Shown: piece by piece, positions 18,475 through 26,049 of the stretch
Numbering within the stretch: position 1 is the first letter of the stretch
Layout of the letters: the number at the start of each line of letters is the position of its first letter
NCBI RefSeq assembly: GCF_006476605.1
Contig: NZ_ML636800.1
Coordinates: forward strand, 431,127-495,126
DNA: 64,000 bases
From: Brucella gallinifaecis
Lineage (GTDB): Bacteria; Pseudomonadota; Alphaproteobacteria; Rhizobiales; Rhizobiaceae
Direction of reading: 5' to 3'
Translations under genes and position numbers: made by a program
The notes under the pieces: generated by a model
What the model was told of the DNA's origin: nothing
The model's database searches: none
Seen by the model: only the letters and a program-made list of their open reading frames with translations

Positions 18475-19971
18475 TTAACTTTGCAGCATAAACTTCTGGA
18501 TACGACTGTCAGCCGGAGCCTGTTTCAGTTCATCTGCTGTCATATTCACTGCAACATGGCCATTTTCCATCATCACGACACGATCGCTGACACGGCTGAC
18601 AAAACGCATTTCATGGGTCACGATAATCATCGTCATGCCATCACGTGCGAGGCTTTCAATAACCTGCAATACTTCGCCCACCAGTTCTGGATCGAGCGCC
18701 GAAGTCGGCTCATCGAACAGCATGATTTCCGGGTCCATAGCCAGCGCACGTGCAATTGCCACGCGCTGCTTCTGTCCACCCGAAAGCTGATGCGGATATT
18801 TGTTGGCATGGGCCGCCATTCCAACGCGAGCCAGATGGCTCTGAGCTGCAGAACGCAAGGCTTCCTTATTGCTATTGCCGTGATAACGCGGGCCAAAAGT
18901 CACGTTCTGTAAAACAGTCATATGCGGAAACAGGTTGAATGACTGGAACACCATGCCAAGCCGCGTAACACGATCATGGAAATCGGAGACAACCCGATAG
19001 CCCTTCTCGTCAGCCGTAATCCACTCGCCACCATCGAGCAGGATACGACCCTTATCGATGTCCTGAAGCGCATTGATCGTGCGGATCAAGGTCGTCTTAC
19101 CGGAGCCGGATGGTCCGATGATGCTGACAACCTCACCCTTGCTGACCTTCAGCGACACATCGGCAAGCGCGTGTTTGTCTCCAAAATCTTTGCAGACATG
19201 CTCAAGAGCCACCACCACTTCTTTGCCGATACGGCGTTGATTAGTGGTCTGAGCTGCTGATTGCATTGCGGCAGGCTCTGCAATTTCAGCACCCGTCATG
19301 CGCGTGATATCAAGGCGACCTTCAAGCCGGGACAGGAAAAAACTGAAAACAGAAACTACCAGAACATAGTAGAATGACACGGCTACCAGCGTTTCAATGA
19401 CCAGAAAATTGCGCGTGTATAACCGCTGGCCAACCAGCAATATCTCTGCAAGTGAAATCACCGATAGAAGTGAAGTCAACTTGACAATGGTGATGAATTC
19501 ATTGCCCAGCGACGGCAATGCAACACGAACGGCTTGCGGCAAAATGATATGGCGATATTTGCCCACTGGACGAATGCCAAGCGCATGTGCGGCCTCGTGT
19601 TGCCCCTGATCCACTGAAATAAGACCAGCACGATGAATTTCTGCCAAATAGGCCGTTTCTGAAATGACCAACGCAATCAGACCGGCCCAGAACGGCACCG
19701 ACAGAACAGGCCCAAGCGCCGGTATGAACTGCGGCATGTTATAAACGAAAATCAGCAATACCAGCAAAGGCAGACTGCGGAACAGCCATATATAGGTTTT
19801 CGCGGACCAGCGCACGGCGCGTAGATTCGATTGCCGCGCAAGCGCCAGCAAAAAACCAAGCACTGTGCCGACAACCCAGGTTAGCACACCCAGCCATGCA
19901 ACAAGTGCCGTAGCACGCCAGAAATCTGGATATAGCACCAGGCTGAAGAGGTAGTTCCAGTCAAAATTCAT
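18475..19971 (-). CDS. Polar amino acid ABC transporter, fused permease and ATPase
   Basis: A 498-residue fusion. Residues 1-220 form a HisM/GlnP-type permease with about five membrane segments and the ATPase-contact loop EAAHALGI at 126-133. Residues 250-498 form the ATP-binding subunit with Walker A GPSGSGKTT at 286-294, signature LSGGQKQRVAIARAL, Walker B IMLFDEPTSALDP and the switch His in VTHEMRF. In most bacteria these are two proteins. The substrate class, polar amino acids or their derivatives, follows from the family. It is downstream of the binding-protein gene on the same strand and convergent with the biotin carboxylase, so it probably imports the compound that the pxp-type enzymes degrade. 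Confidence 0.9.
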   Translation of the reverse strand: MNFDWNYLFSLVLYPDFWRATALVAWLGVLTWVVGTVLGFLLALARQSNLRAVRWSAKTYIWLFRSLPLLVLLIFVYNMPQFIPALGPVLSVPFWAGLIALVISETAYLAEIHRAGLISVDQGQHEAAHALGIRPVGKYRHIILPQAVRVALPSLGNEFITIVKLTSLLSVISLAEILLVGQRLYTRNFLVIETLVAVSFYYVLVVSVFSFFLSRLEGRLDITRMTGAEIAEPAAMQSAAQTTNQRRIGKEVVVALEHVCKDFGDKHALADVSLKVSKGEVVSIIGPSGSGKTTLIRTINALQDIDKGRILLDGGEWITADEKGYRVVSDFHDRVTRLGMVFQSFNLFPHMTVLQNVTFGPRYHGNSNKEALRSAAQSHLARVGMAAHANKYPHQLSGGQKQRVAIARALAMDPEIMLFDEPTSALDPELVGEVLQVIESLARDGMTMIIVTHEMRFVSRVSDRVVMMENGHVAVNMTADELKQAPADSRIQKFMLQS

Positions 19972-20035
19972 GGGCCGGATTTCCCAAAACTATAGCGTCC
20001 AATTGAACGCACGGCATTCTAATTCATTGTTTTAA

Positions 20036-20082
20036 AGCGCATTTTACCCGAAAATCGTTTTGTACTTTTCAGGATGTGCGCT
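20036..20082. repeat. Short palindromic repeat related to the 103-nt elements
   Basis: 47 bases bounded by inverted AGCGCAT/ATGTGCGCT, with an internal ACTTTTCAGGATG matching the right end of repeats A and B. It lies between the ABC permease-ATPase gene and its binding-protein gene and would be transcribed as part of the intercistronic RNA. Confidence 0.6.
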
Positions 20083-20112
20083 ACAGCGCCGCAAATTCCA
20101 GTCTCAAGTGAT

Positions 20113-20141
20113 CAGGTAGGTGTGTGGTGTCCACCTACCTG
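20113..20141 (-). promoter_or_regulatory. Intercistronic hairpin after the binding-protein gene
   Basis: Ten-base stem CAGGTAGGTG/CACCTACCTG with a nine-base loop, starting six bases past the binding-protein stop (read leftward). No T-run follows on the minus strand, so it looks like an RNA-stabilising hairpin or attenuator. Such a structure could keep the binding protein in excess over the membrane components. Confidence 0.6.
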
Positions 20142-20147
20142 TCACAT

Positions 20148-20933
20148 TCATTCAGCAATAGCTGCCTTGAATTCGGCTTCCGTCGATTTCGCAACGCCAT
20201 ATTTGCTGAACAAGGTTTCATAATCGGCATCGCCATCAAGCTTGGTCAGTGCATCGCGCAAAAACTTCGCCAGTTCTTCATTGCCCTTTTTGACACCAAA
20301 ACCAACAATCACAGGATAAAGCTGCTCGGTTGAAGTGACTTTCAGACGGCCACGAAGCTTTGCGCTCGCATCGGCCAGCACAGCCGAGTTTTCAAGCTGC
20401 GCATCAACGCCGCCGGACATGACAGCCTGTGTGGCTTCTGGCGAAGTCGGGAATTCGCGCGAGTCAATCGGGTTGGCGGCACAAACCGATTTGTTGAGCT
20501 TTTCAAGTTCAGGAATCCAGGCAGCTCCCTTGATTGAGCCAACGCGTTTACCGCACAACTCTTCCGGCTTGGTGAAATTTGCACCACTGCTTGTTGAAAC
20601 AGCGATGGAAACACCGGTTTTCATATAGGGAATGTAGTCGATCTGCTTTGCACGCGCAGGCGTCACATAAAGTGTCGAGGCAATGACATTGAACTGATCA
20701 CTGGATACGCCGAGAATAAGATTCTCAAAGCGGGTATCCTGAAAGGTGACTTCGCTGCCCGTCTTGTCAGCAATCAGTTTCACCAATTCCACGTCAAAGC
20801 CTGCCGGCTGATTGGCTTCATCGAAATAATTATAGGGCGGATAGGTCAGATCAACACCGATCTTAAGTGCCTCTGCATGTGCACCTGTGAGTGACGCCAT
20901 CAGGACGAAGGTACTGGCCAGAAATTTTTTCAT
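20148..20933 (-). CDS. Amino acid ABC transporter substrate-binding protein
   Basis: A 261-residue periplasmic binding protein of the SBP_bac_3 family. A signal peptide is clear (MKKFLASTFVLMASLTGAHA, cleavage near 20). The mature part has LKIGVDLTYPPYNYFDEANQPAGFDVELVKLIA, the standard opening of polar-amino-acid binding proteins, and later SGGVDAQLENSAVLADA. It should deliver its ligand to the fused permease-ATPase encoded downstream on the same strand. Upstream, in the divergent gap towards a GntR gene, are three operator-like palindromes, the closest about 30 bases from the start codon. The ligand is not readable; oxoproline or another cyclic or derivatised amino acid is inferred only from neighbours. 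Confidence 0.9.
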   Translation of the reverse strand: MKKFLASTFVLMASLTGAHAEALKIGVDLTYPPYNYFDEANQPAGFDVELVKLIADKTGSEVTFQDTRFENLILGVSSDQFNVIASTLYVTPARAKQIDYIPYMKTGVSIAVSTSSGANFTKPEELCGKRVGSIKGAAWIPELEKLNKSVCAANPIDSREFPTSPEATQAVMSGGVDAQLENSAVLADASAKLRGRLKVTSTEQLYPVIVGFGVKKGNEELAKFLRDALTKLDGDADYETLFSKYGVAKSTEAEFKAAIAE

Positions 20934-20963
20934 AGGATGTTCCTCTCATTCGTTTTCTTATCT

Positions 20964-20974
20964 TTGTTGAACAA
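20964..20974. promoter_or_regulatory. GntR-type operator site 3
   Basis: TTGTTGAACAA, identical to site 1 before pxpA. It lies 31 bases upstream of the binding-protein start codon, within the expected leader or promoter. Confidence 0.65.
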
Positions 20975-21107
20975 TTATGAGAATGCAATCCCTGCACCTG
21001 CACAAAATTTCACCATCAAGCCTTACTTACGATAAAAACTGAACAAAAATACCTCCCACAACCGGTAAGACGTGACCTAACCCATTCATTTTTCGCTCTT
21101 TTCTTTT

Positions 21108-21118
21108 TTGTTGAACAT
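21108..21118. promoter_or_regulatory. GntR-type operator site 4
   Basis: TTGTTGAACAT, one mismatch from sites 1 and 3, in the middle of the divergent gap. Confidence 0.5.
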
Positions 21119-21312
21119 TTATGATAAATAATTCTAAATTTAGGTCGCAAGACATAAATCATGCTGCATCACCCAAATTAAGCCACTATACCACCTAAGC
21201 AGGATCAGAATATTTAAAAACCATGATGGCCGGAGGTTTACAGGCAAAATATCAGCGCCGAAAAATCTGCTACAGATTCCTTTATAGAAACAAAAGGAAT
21301 GTGCATTTCCCC

Positions 21313-21341
21313 TTGACATAAAATGTTGTTCAACAAATTAT
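21313..21341 (+). promoter_or_regulatory. Promoter of the second GntR gene with embedded operator
   Basis: TTGACA (21313-21318) and AATTAT (21336-21341) with 17-base spacing. The perfect palindrome TTGTTCAACAA (21326-21336) occupies the spacer and the edge of the -10 element, so a bound regulator would block RNA polymerase. This is a typical autorepression arrangement. Confidence 0.6.
21326..21336. promoter_or_regulatory. GntR-type operator site 5
   Basis: TTGTTCAACAA, a perfect palindrome around its centre base, inside the promoter of the 21360 GntR gene. Confidence 0.65.
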
Positions 21342-21359
21342 ACTGCCAAGGAGACAATT

Positions 21360-22082
21360 GTGGCCAACCAAGATCACCCCTCAGATCGGACACCGGTGCT
21401 GACCCAGACTGCGGCTGGACTGTTGCGCGATAAAATTTTGCGTGGCGAGCTTGCGCCGGGTACACCTTTGCGTGAAGTCGTATGGGCTGAATCGCTCAAT
21501 GTATCGCGCAATACATTGCGTGAAGCATTGCGCGATCTTGTTGCCGAGGGGCTGATTGAACACCGCGCCCATCACGGTGCCACAGTGCGTGCACTGAATG
21601 CTGCCGAAATCAGTGAAATTTACGCTATCCGCATGACACTGGAATTACGTGGCATTACTTGCAGTGCCTACGCCTCTCAGGAAGCAATGTCAGAGCTCGT
21701 TGAAAAGGTCGAATCGGTGCAACGCGCCGCACTCATCAAGGACTGGCAACAATGCGGCACTGCTTCGCTGGAATTTCATCAACATATCGTCAATTTCATT
21801 GGAAGCCCGCGTTTGAACGAAGTATTCGCGACCGTGGCAGCCCAGGCGCGACTGGCTTTTTCGATGGCTCCGGATGCGCGCCGCTTTCAAGAACCCTGGG
21901 TAGCCCGTGATGTCGAAATTTGCGGCTTGCTCTGTGACGGTGACCGCGCCGCAGCCAGCAATGCTCTTGAACTTTATTTACAGGAATCTGAACGCGTGGT
22001 TTTGGAAGCTGCCCGCGCTCAGACCCTGCCTCGCCCAAACAGGACACTAGCTGCACAGGCCCATCAGGGTCAGACCCAGTAA
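21360..22082 (+). CDS. GntR family regulator, FadR/FCD type
   Basis: A 240-residue GntR protein with an N-terminal winged helix (GTPLREVVWAESLNVSRNTLREALRDLVAEGLI, about 32-65) and a C-terminal FCD domain (LEFHQHIVNFIGSPRLNEVF near 140). The start is GTG at 21360 with AAGGAG six bases upstream. It resembles the other regulator at 13450-14130 in recognition helix (SRNTLREA in both), which fits recognition of the same palindromes. It precedes the DUF1989 gene by 47 bases in the same direction and is divergent from the binding-protein gene, so it is the likely local regulator of uptake. Confidence 0.88.
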   Translation: MANQDHPSDRTPVLTQTAAGLLRDKILRGELAPGTPLREVVWAESLNVSRNTLREALRDLVAEGLIEHRAHHGATVRALNAAEISEIYAIRMTLELRGITCSAYASQEAMSELVEKVESVQRAALIKDWQQCGTASLEFHQHIVNFIGSPRLNEVFATVAAQARLAFSMAPDARRFQEPWVARDVEICGLLCDGDRAAASNALELYLQESERVVLEAARAQTLPRPNRTLAAQAHQGQTQ

Positions 22083-22129
22083 TTTGACGGGAATGGCGTG
22101 ACACGCCTACATTAAGGAGAAAAACAGGG

Positions 22130-22990
22130 ATGAAACCCGAACCTATTACCCTTGCGCCGGAAGATGCATCTGCCCGCAAGGCGATTAAACCTGTGATCTG
22201 TTATCCTGTCGATACATTGCCACGCCCGGATCTTGCAGCCTATCGTGCATTGCGCGATGAATTGGAATTTGTCGAACGCGTCGTTGTTCCTGCACGGGAT
22301 GCAGCCTGCTGGCAGGTACCTGCCGGGCATTTCTGCCGCATTGTATGCAGTGAAGGCTCACAGGTTGGCGATCTCAATCTGTTTAACGCCAAGAACCTCA
22401 ATGAGCGGCTCTATACCGGCAAAACACGCGCCCTCAACGGAACCCATGTTGGACTGGGCGATCAGCTTTTTTCGAACATGCCCTATCTGAGGCCAATTGC
22501 AACAATTACGCATGACACACTCGATTGGTATGGCTTCGATGAATTCGGTGGATCGGTACACGACGTTATCGGAACCCGCTGTGATCCATATACTCACAAT
22601 CTGCTGAGCAATGGTGGCCAGTATCATCATTGCTGCCACTCCAATCTGACACGTGCTTTTGCAAAACAGACCGGAAAATCGCTGGAGGAAGCTGGAAATT
22701 TTGTTCATGACGTACTCAACGTGTTCATGTGCACAGGCTTTACACGTGATACTGGCCAATATTTCATGAAGGCAAGTCCGGTTCGCCCCGGCGACTATCT
22801 TGAATTCTTTGCCGAGATTGACCTCTTGGGCTGCATGTCGGCCTGCCCCGGTGGCGATTGCTCTTCTGAGCATTCATCCGATACCGCCAACTGCTATCCA
22901 CTTGTCGTTGAAATATATAAGCCTGCAAGAACACCTGAAGGCTGGGCTATGCCCAAAATCAACTCTTATGATGGCACTCACGGTCTTTGA
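22130..22990 (+). CDS. DUF1989 / urea carboxylase-associated family protein
   Basis: A 286-residue DUF1989 protein. Several conserved cysteine/histidine clusters are visible: VIGTRCDPYTH near 147, YHHCCHSNL near 165, and MSACPGGDCSS near 235. These could bind metal or form a catalytic site. DUF1989 members are encoded beside urea carboxylase genes, and paired members are reported to act as carboxyguanidine deiminases. Here there is only one member and no true urea carboxylase; the closest counterparts are the split biotin carboxylase and AHS1-AHS2 proteins about 4 kb upstream. It may process the carboxylated product of that system. The reaction remains unknown. Confidence 0.85.
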   Translation: MKPEPITLAPEDASARKAIKPVICYPVDTLPRPDLAAYRALRDELEFVERVVVPARDAACWQVPAGHFCRIVCSEGSQVGDLNLFNAKNLNERLYTGKTRALNGTHVGLGDQLFSNMPYLRPIATITHDTLDWYGFDEFGGSVHDVIGTRCDPYTHNLLSNGGQYHHCCHSNLTRAFAKQTGKSLEEAGNFVHDVLNVFMCTGFTRDTGQYFMKASPVRPGDYLEFFAEIDLLGCMSACPGGDCSSEHSSDTANCYPLVVEIYKPARTPEGWAMPKINSYDGTHGL

Positions 22991-23015
22991 TAAAACCCAA
23001 TAGCGCACATAAAAT

Positions 23016-23042
23016 TCCCCCAGAACTATCTGGGGGAGTTTT
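23016..23042 (+). terminator. Terminator after the DUF1989 gene
   Basis: Stem CCCCCAGA/TCTGGGGG (23017-23024 and 23029-23036), ACTA loop, followed by AGTTTT. It closes the GntR-DUF1989 unit. Confidence 0.75.
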
Positions 23043-23215
23043 AAAGTCGTTACACATTTTGCCGAGATAGCCTCTGCTCGTATCCAATATAAAAATTCAC
23101 CATTAACACTCAAATCAGGCTCCGGGCTATTACGAAACTCCCTTCCTGTAGACAAAGCTGAAGTCACGCTTTAAATCGATTACAGCCGTTTACTTTTTAG
23201 AAGAAGAGCAAGCCT

Positions 23216-23854
23216 ATGCCGCAGAAAACCGATCTTCTCGTTCCCGTCCTGCAAGGCCAGCCAGTTATTCCCGTCTTGCTGATTAATAAGCTTGAGCATG
23301 CGGTTCCGCTGGCACGCGCCCTTGCCAAGGGTGGATTACCTGCAATCGAAATTACTTTGCGCACAGCAGTAGCGCTTGATGCTATCCGTGCCGTTGCACA
23401 GGAAGTACCAGAGGCCATCGTTGGCGCTGGCACTATTCTTAATGCAAAACAATATGAAGATGCAGCCAAAGCCGGCTCACGCTTTATCGTAAGCCCGGGT
23501 GCTACAAAATATATTCTTTCTGCGGCCAATGACAGCGAGGTGCCATTGCTGCCAGCGGCAATTACGCCCAGTGAAATGCTTGCTCTACGCGAAGAAGGCT
23601 ACACACATCTCAAGTTTTTTCCCGCAGAACAGGCAGGTGGTGCAGCCTTTTTGAAGGCTCTTTCCTCTCCACTGGCTGATACTGTCTTTTGTCCGACAGG
23701 AGGCATCAGCCTCACCAATGCAAAATCCTATCTTTCACTGCCAAATGTGATCTGTGTTGGTGGCTCCTGGGTTACTCCAAAAGAGCTTCTCGAAGCAGGT
23801 GATTGGGATGGCATTACCAGACTTGCTGCTGAAGCAGCGCAGCTTAACCACTGA
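23216..23854 (+). CDS. eda: KDPG/KHG aldolase
   Basis: A 212-residue class I aldolase of the Entner-Doudoroff pathway, splitting 2-keto-3-deoxy-6-phosphogluconate into pyruvate and glyceraldehyde-3-phosphate. The catalytic Glu is in IEITLRT (E45) and the Schiff-base lysine is K133 in LKFFPAE. GAGTIL and the phosphate-binding PTGGIS follow the family pattern, and length is normal. It has no edd neighbour here and stands alone, between the DUF1989 terminator and its own terminator. A related aldolase acting on 4-hydroxy-2-oxoglutarate or a galactonate derivative cannot be excluded. Confidence 0.9.
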   Translation: MPQKTDLLVPVLQGQPVIPVLLINKLEHAVPLARALAKGGLPAIEITLRTAVALDAIRAVAQEVPEAIVGAGTILNAKQYEDAAKAGSRFIVSPGATKYILSAANDSEVPLLPAAITPSEMLALREEGYTHLKFFPAEQAGGAAFLKALSSPLADTVFCPTGGISLTNAKSYLSLPNVICVGGSWVTPKELLEAGDWDGITRLAAEAAQLNH

Positions 23855-23877
23855 AACTGATTTAAAAAAATCAAATT

Positions 23878-23906
23878 AAAAGGGGCCTTTATGGCCCCTT
23901 TTAATT
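23878..23906. terminator. Bidirectional terminator between eda and the DUF882 gene
   Basis: Stem AAAAGGGGCC/GGCCCCTTTT (23878-23887 and 23893-23902) with a TTTAT loop and T-rich flank. The gene pair is convergent. Confidence 0.85.
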
Positions 23907-23923
23907 TTGTCCCGCAAAAAAAC

Positions 23924-25780
23924 TCAGTTCGTTGCAGTAAATTTTGCGACTGTCAGAAACGTTACAGCATTACCGCTGAACTGATTTGCATGTTCACTCG
24001 GCAAATCTCCACGCTGAAAACCAGCCGTGTAGACCATAGCAGGAGCAGATCTCAATGCATCGTTACGCAGAACCGCATTGGTTGCCGGTGCCGTCTGCGC
24101 AACAGGTTCTGCCGATATAGCAACCGCAGAAGCCGGCATTACAGCAGGTTGAACCATCGGTGCCGGACGCGAAGGCACCGCAGCAACACGACGATCACTC
24201 TTGCCAGTCGAACGACCACCCGTCCGTGCTACTTGTCCAACAGAAGCAATACGCGAACGTGAAGCAGCAGGCTTAGCAACGGAGGCCGTCTTAACTGGAG
24301 CAACCCTCACAGGTTCCGGTTTTGCAACTGCGACCGGTTTTGTATCAAAATCATCTTCCGGTGGAGCAATCAACTCAGCAATCTCATCCTTCTTGGAAAG
24401 CATTGCCAATTGAGTATTCGCACGGGGCGCTTCCTGCGGCACCGGATAAGATGTTGCCGTATCCTGAGCAACAGCATGTCCCGCTGCAGAATCACCATTA
24501 ACAAGCTGCGCAATAGCATCCTGCGGATCATGTTGAGGGCGTATCCCCGGAACGACAGCGGCGGCCAGTTGTGGCGCGGCTTCCTGCTGCGGACGCATTG
24601 ACGGTACAGGAACAAAACCGGTTATCATCGTATTGGCACTTGCATCAGCAATTTGCTGGGCAACATCATCAACAGGGCTGGCCGCTGCGGCCAGAGCAAT
24701 AGCATCCTGAGCGGCGCTAACAGGCCTGCTGGACGGAATCGGGACATTAAACGCAACCGCTGGTGCTTCTTCTACCGGCTGAGGCACTTCAACAATCGCT
24801 TCAGGACGCGGAGCCTGTATAGGAACAGGTGCGTTACGAACCGGCAGCGCAGCAATCACGGTTTCAGGCTGTGGTGTGCGTACCGGTGCTGCAGGCGCAG
24901 GAGCCTGACGAACAGCAACGGCCCGAGCCGGGCGGGCAGCCGCAGGCGCCACATCACCATTATCCTCTTCTTCGTCAGCACCGCCGCCAAACAATGCGCC
25001 AAACAAAGTCTTGCTTTTACGCGGAGCCGAATTGCTCGCCATCATAACATTGCCGCCACCGGCTTTGCGCTTTTCGATCATGGCAAGCGCCTGCTGATAA
25101 CCCGGCAATGGCTTACCATCGGCTGGAAGATGTGCTGTTTTGCCATCGGGGAACAAGGCAAGCAATTCACGACGGCTCATACGGGGCCACGAGCGCACAT
25201 TGCCAACATCCATATGCACGAAAGGCGAGCCGGAGCGCGGATAATAACCAACGCCACCAATCTGATAGCGCATGCCAATGCTACGCAATTTCGCGAGAGG
25301 AACGCCCGGGATAAAAAAGTCCATCGCTCGCCCAAGCGTATGCTGGCTCTTTTTAGCCACGCCTTTCGTTCTCGACCGGAGCATATTATTGGTCGCCGGC
25401 GATCGGTATGCGGAAACAACGGTGATATATTGGCTTGAACCCGTTGAGCGATAAACCTGCCAAACCAGATCGAACAGGCGAGGATCCATCTTGGTCGGCT
25501 CGTTACGGCGCCAGTCACGCAGGAAGACGTTCAGTCTCTTCAAGCCATCAGGAAGAAAACGACCGTTTTTCTTGAAAACAATCTCGGCTTTTTCACCCGT
25601 ATGGACGTAATAAAGCTTCAATGAGCGGGTTTCTGCCGATGCCTGAGAAGGCGCCAATGTCACAACAACAGCACTGACAGCCAAAGCCGCCGCCGCAGAC
25701 GCTCGGACATGTGTCAGGGAATCAAACAATCCAGTCCAGACTTTCGCCAGCCGTGCTTTGATGGTCGATATGCTGCTCAT
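23924..25780 (-). CDS. DUF882 / M15-like peptidase with long proline-alanine-rich tail
   Basis: A 618-residue exported protein. The N-terminus has a basic start and a hydrophobic stretch ending ASA near residue 49 (signal peptide or anchor). The DUF882 domain follows (about 50-230), with SAYRSPATN, SQHTLGRAMDFF (His and Asp ligands) and FVHMDVG, matching zinc peptidases of the M15 type that trim peptidoglycan peptides. The remaining 390 residues are low-complexity, rich in Ala, Pro, Val and Gln with repeated VPxPSxRP-like pieces, and probably span the periplasm or bind the wall. Such long tails are common in Brucellaceae members of this family. Catalytic activity is inferred from motifs. Confidence 0.82.
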   Translation of the reverse strand: MSSISTIKARLAKVWTGLFDSLTHVRASAAAALAVSAVVVTLAPSQASAETRSLKLYYVHTGEKAEIVFKKNGRFLPDGLKRLNVFLRDWRRNEPTKMDPRLFDLVWQVYRSTGSSQYITVVSAYRSPATNNMLRSRTKGVAKKSQHTLGRAMDFFIPGVPLAKLRSIGMRYQIGGVGYYPRSGSPFVHMDVGNVRSWPRMSRRELLALFPDGKTAHLPADGKPLPGYQQALAMIEKRKAGGGNVMMASNSAPRKSKTLFGALFGGGADEEEDNGDVAPAAARPARAVAVRQAPAPAAPVRTPQPETVIAALPVRNAPVPIQAPRPEAIVEVPQPVEEAPAVAFNVPIPSSRPVSAAQDAIALAAAASPVDDVAQQIADASANTMITGFVPVPSMRPQQEAAPQLAAAVVPGIRPQHDPQDAIAQLVNGDSAAGHAVAQDTATSYPVPQEAPRANTQLAMLSKKDEIAELIAPPEDDFDTKPVAVAKPEPVRVAPVKTASVAKPAASRSRIASVGQVARTGGRSTGKSDRRVAAVPSRPAPMVQPAVMPASAVAISAEPVAQTAPATNAVLRNDALRSAPAMVYTAGFQRGDLPSEHANQFSGNAVTFLTVAKFTATN

Positions 25781-26049
25781 CGAATTATATCGCCTTACCG
25801 TGTTGTCCGCCCTAAGGGCCGTATCAGAGTTCCAGAAACGAATATGAGTGAGCCCTGATTGTCGGATTTAATGGTTAATGGACGCTTAGTGAACAACAAA
25901 TGAGGAAACACCATGGCAAAAAAGACACAGCTACGCATCTATTTTCATTATGGTGAAAAAATTATTAACAATATTTCTTAATGCTCACATTCTGGCAACA
26001 CTAGCAGGGCAATTACATTAACTTATATATTTCAATGAATTAATATAAT

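Larger units (their letters stand above)
20934..21359. other. Divergent regulatory region between binding protein and GntR genes
   Basis: 426 bases, AT-rich, holding three TTGTTSAACAA-like palindromes and the GntR promoter. No coding frame with a ribosome-binding site is apparent. It is presumably the control region for both directions. Confidence 0.6.

Noticed and set aside
24370..25050. Apparent repeats resembling a tandem array in the DUF882 gene
   Set aside because: They are codon-level repeats of a Pro/Ala/Val-rich protein tail with irregular spacing; not a CRISPR array or minisatellite.
24653..25438. Plus-strand open frame of 261 codons opposite the DUF882 gene
   Set aside because: Low-complexity Arg/Asn-rich shadow of the Pro/Ala-rich tail.
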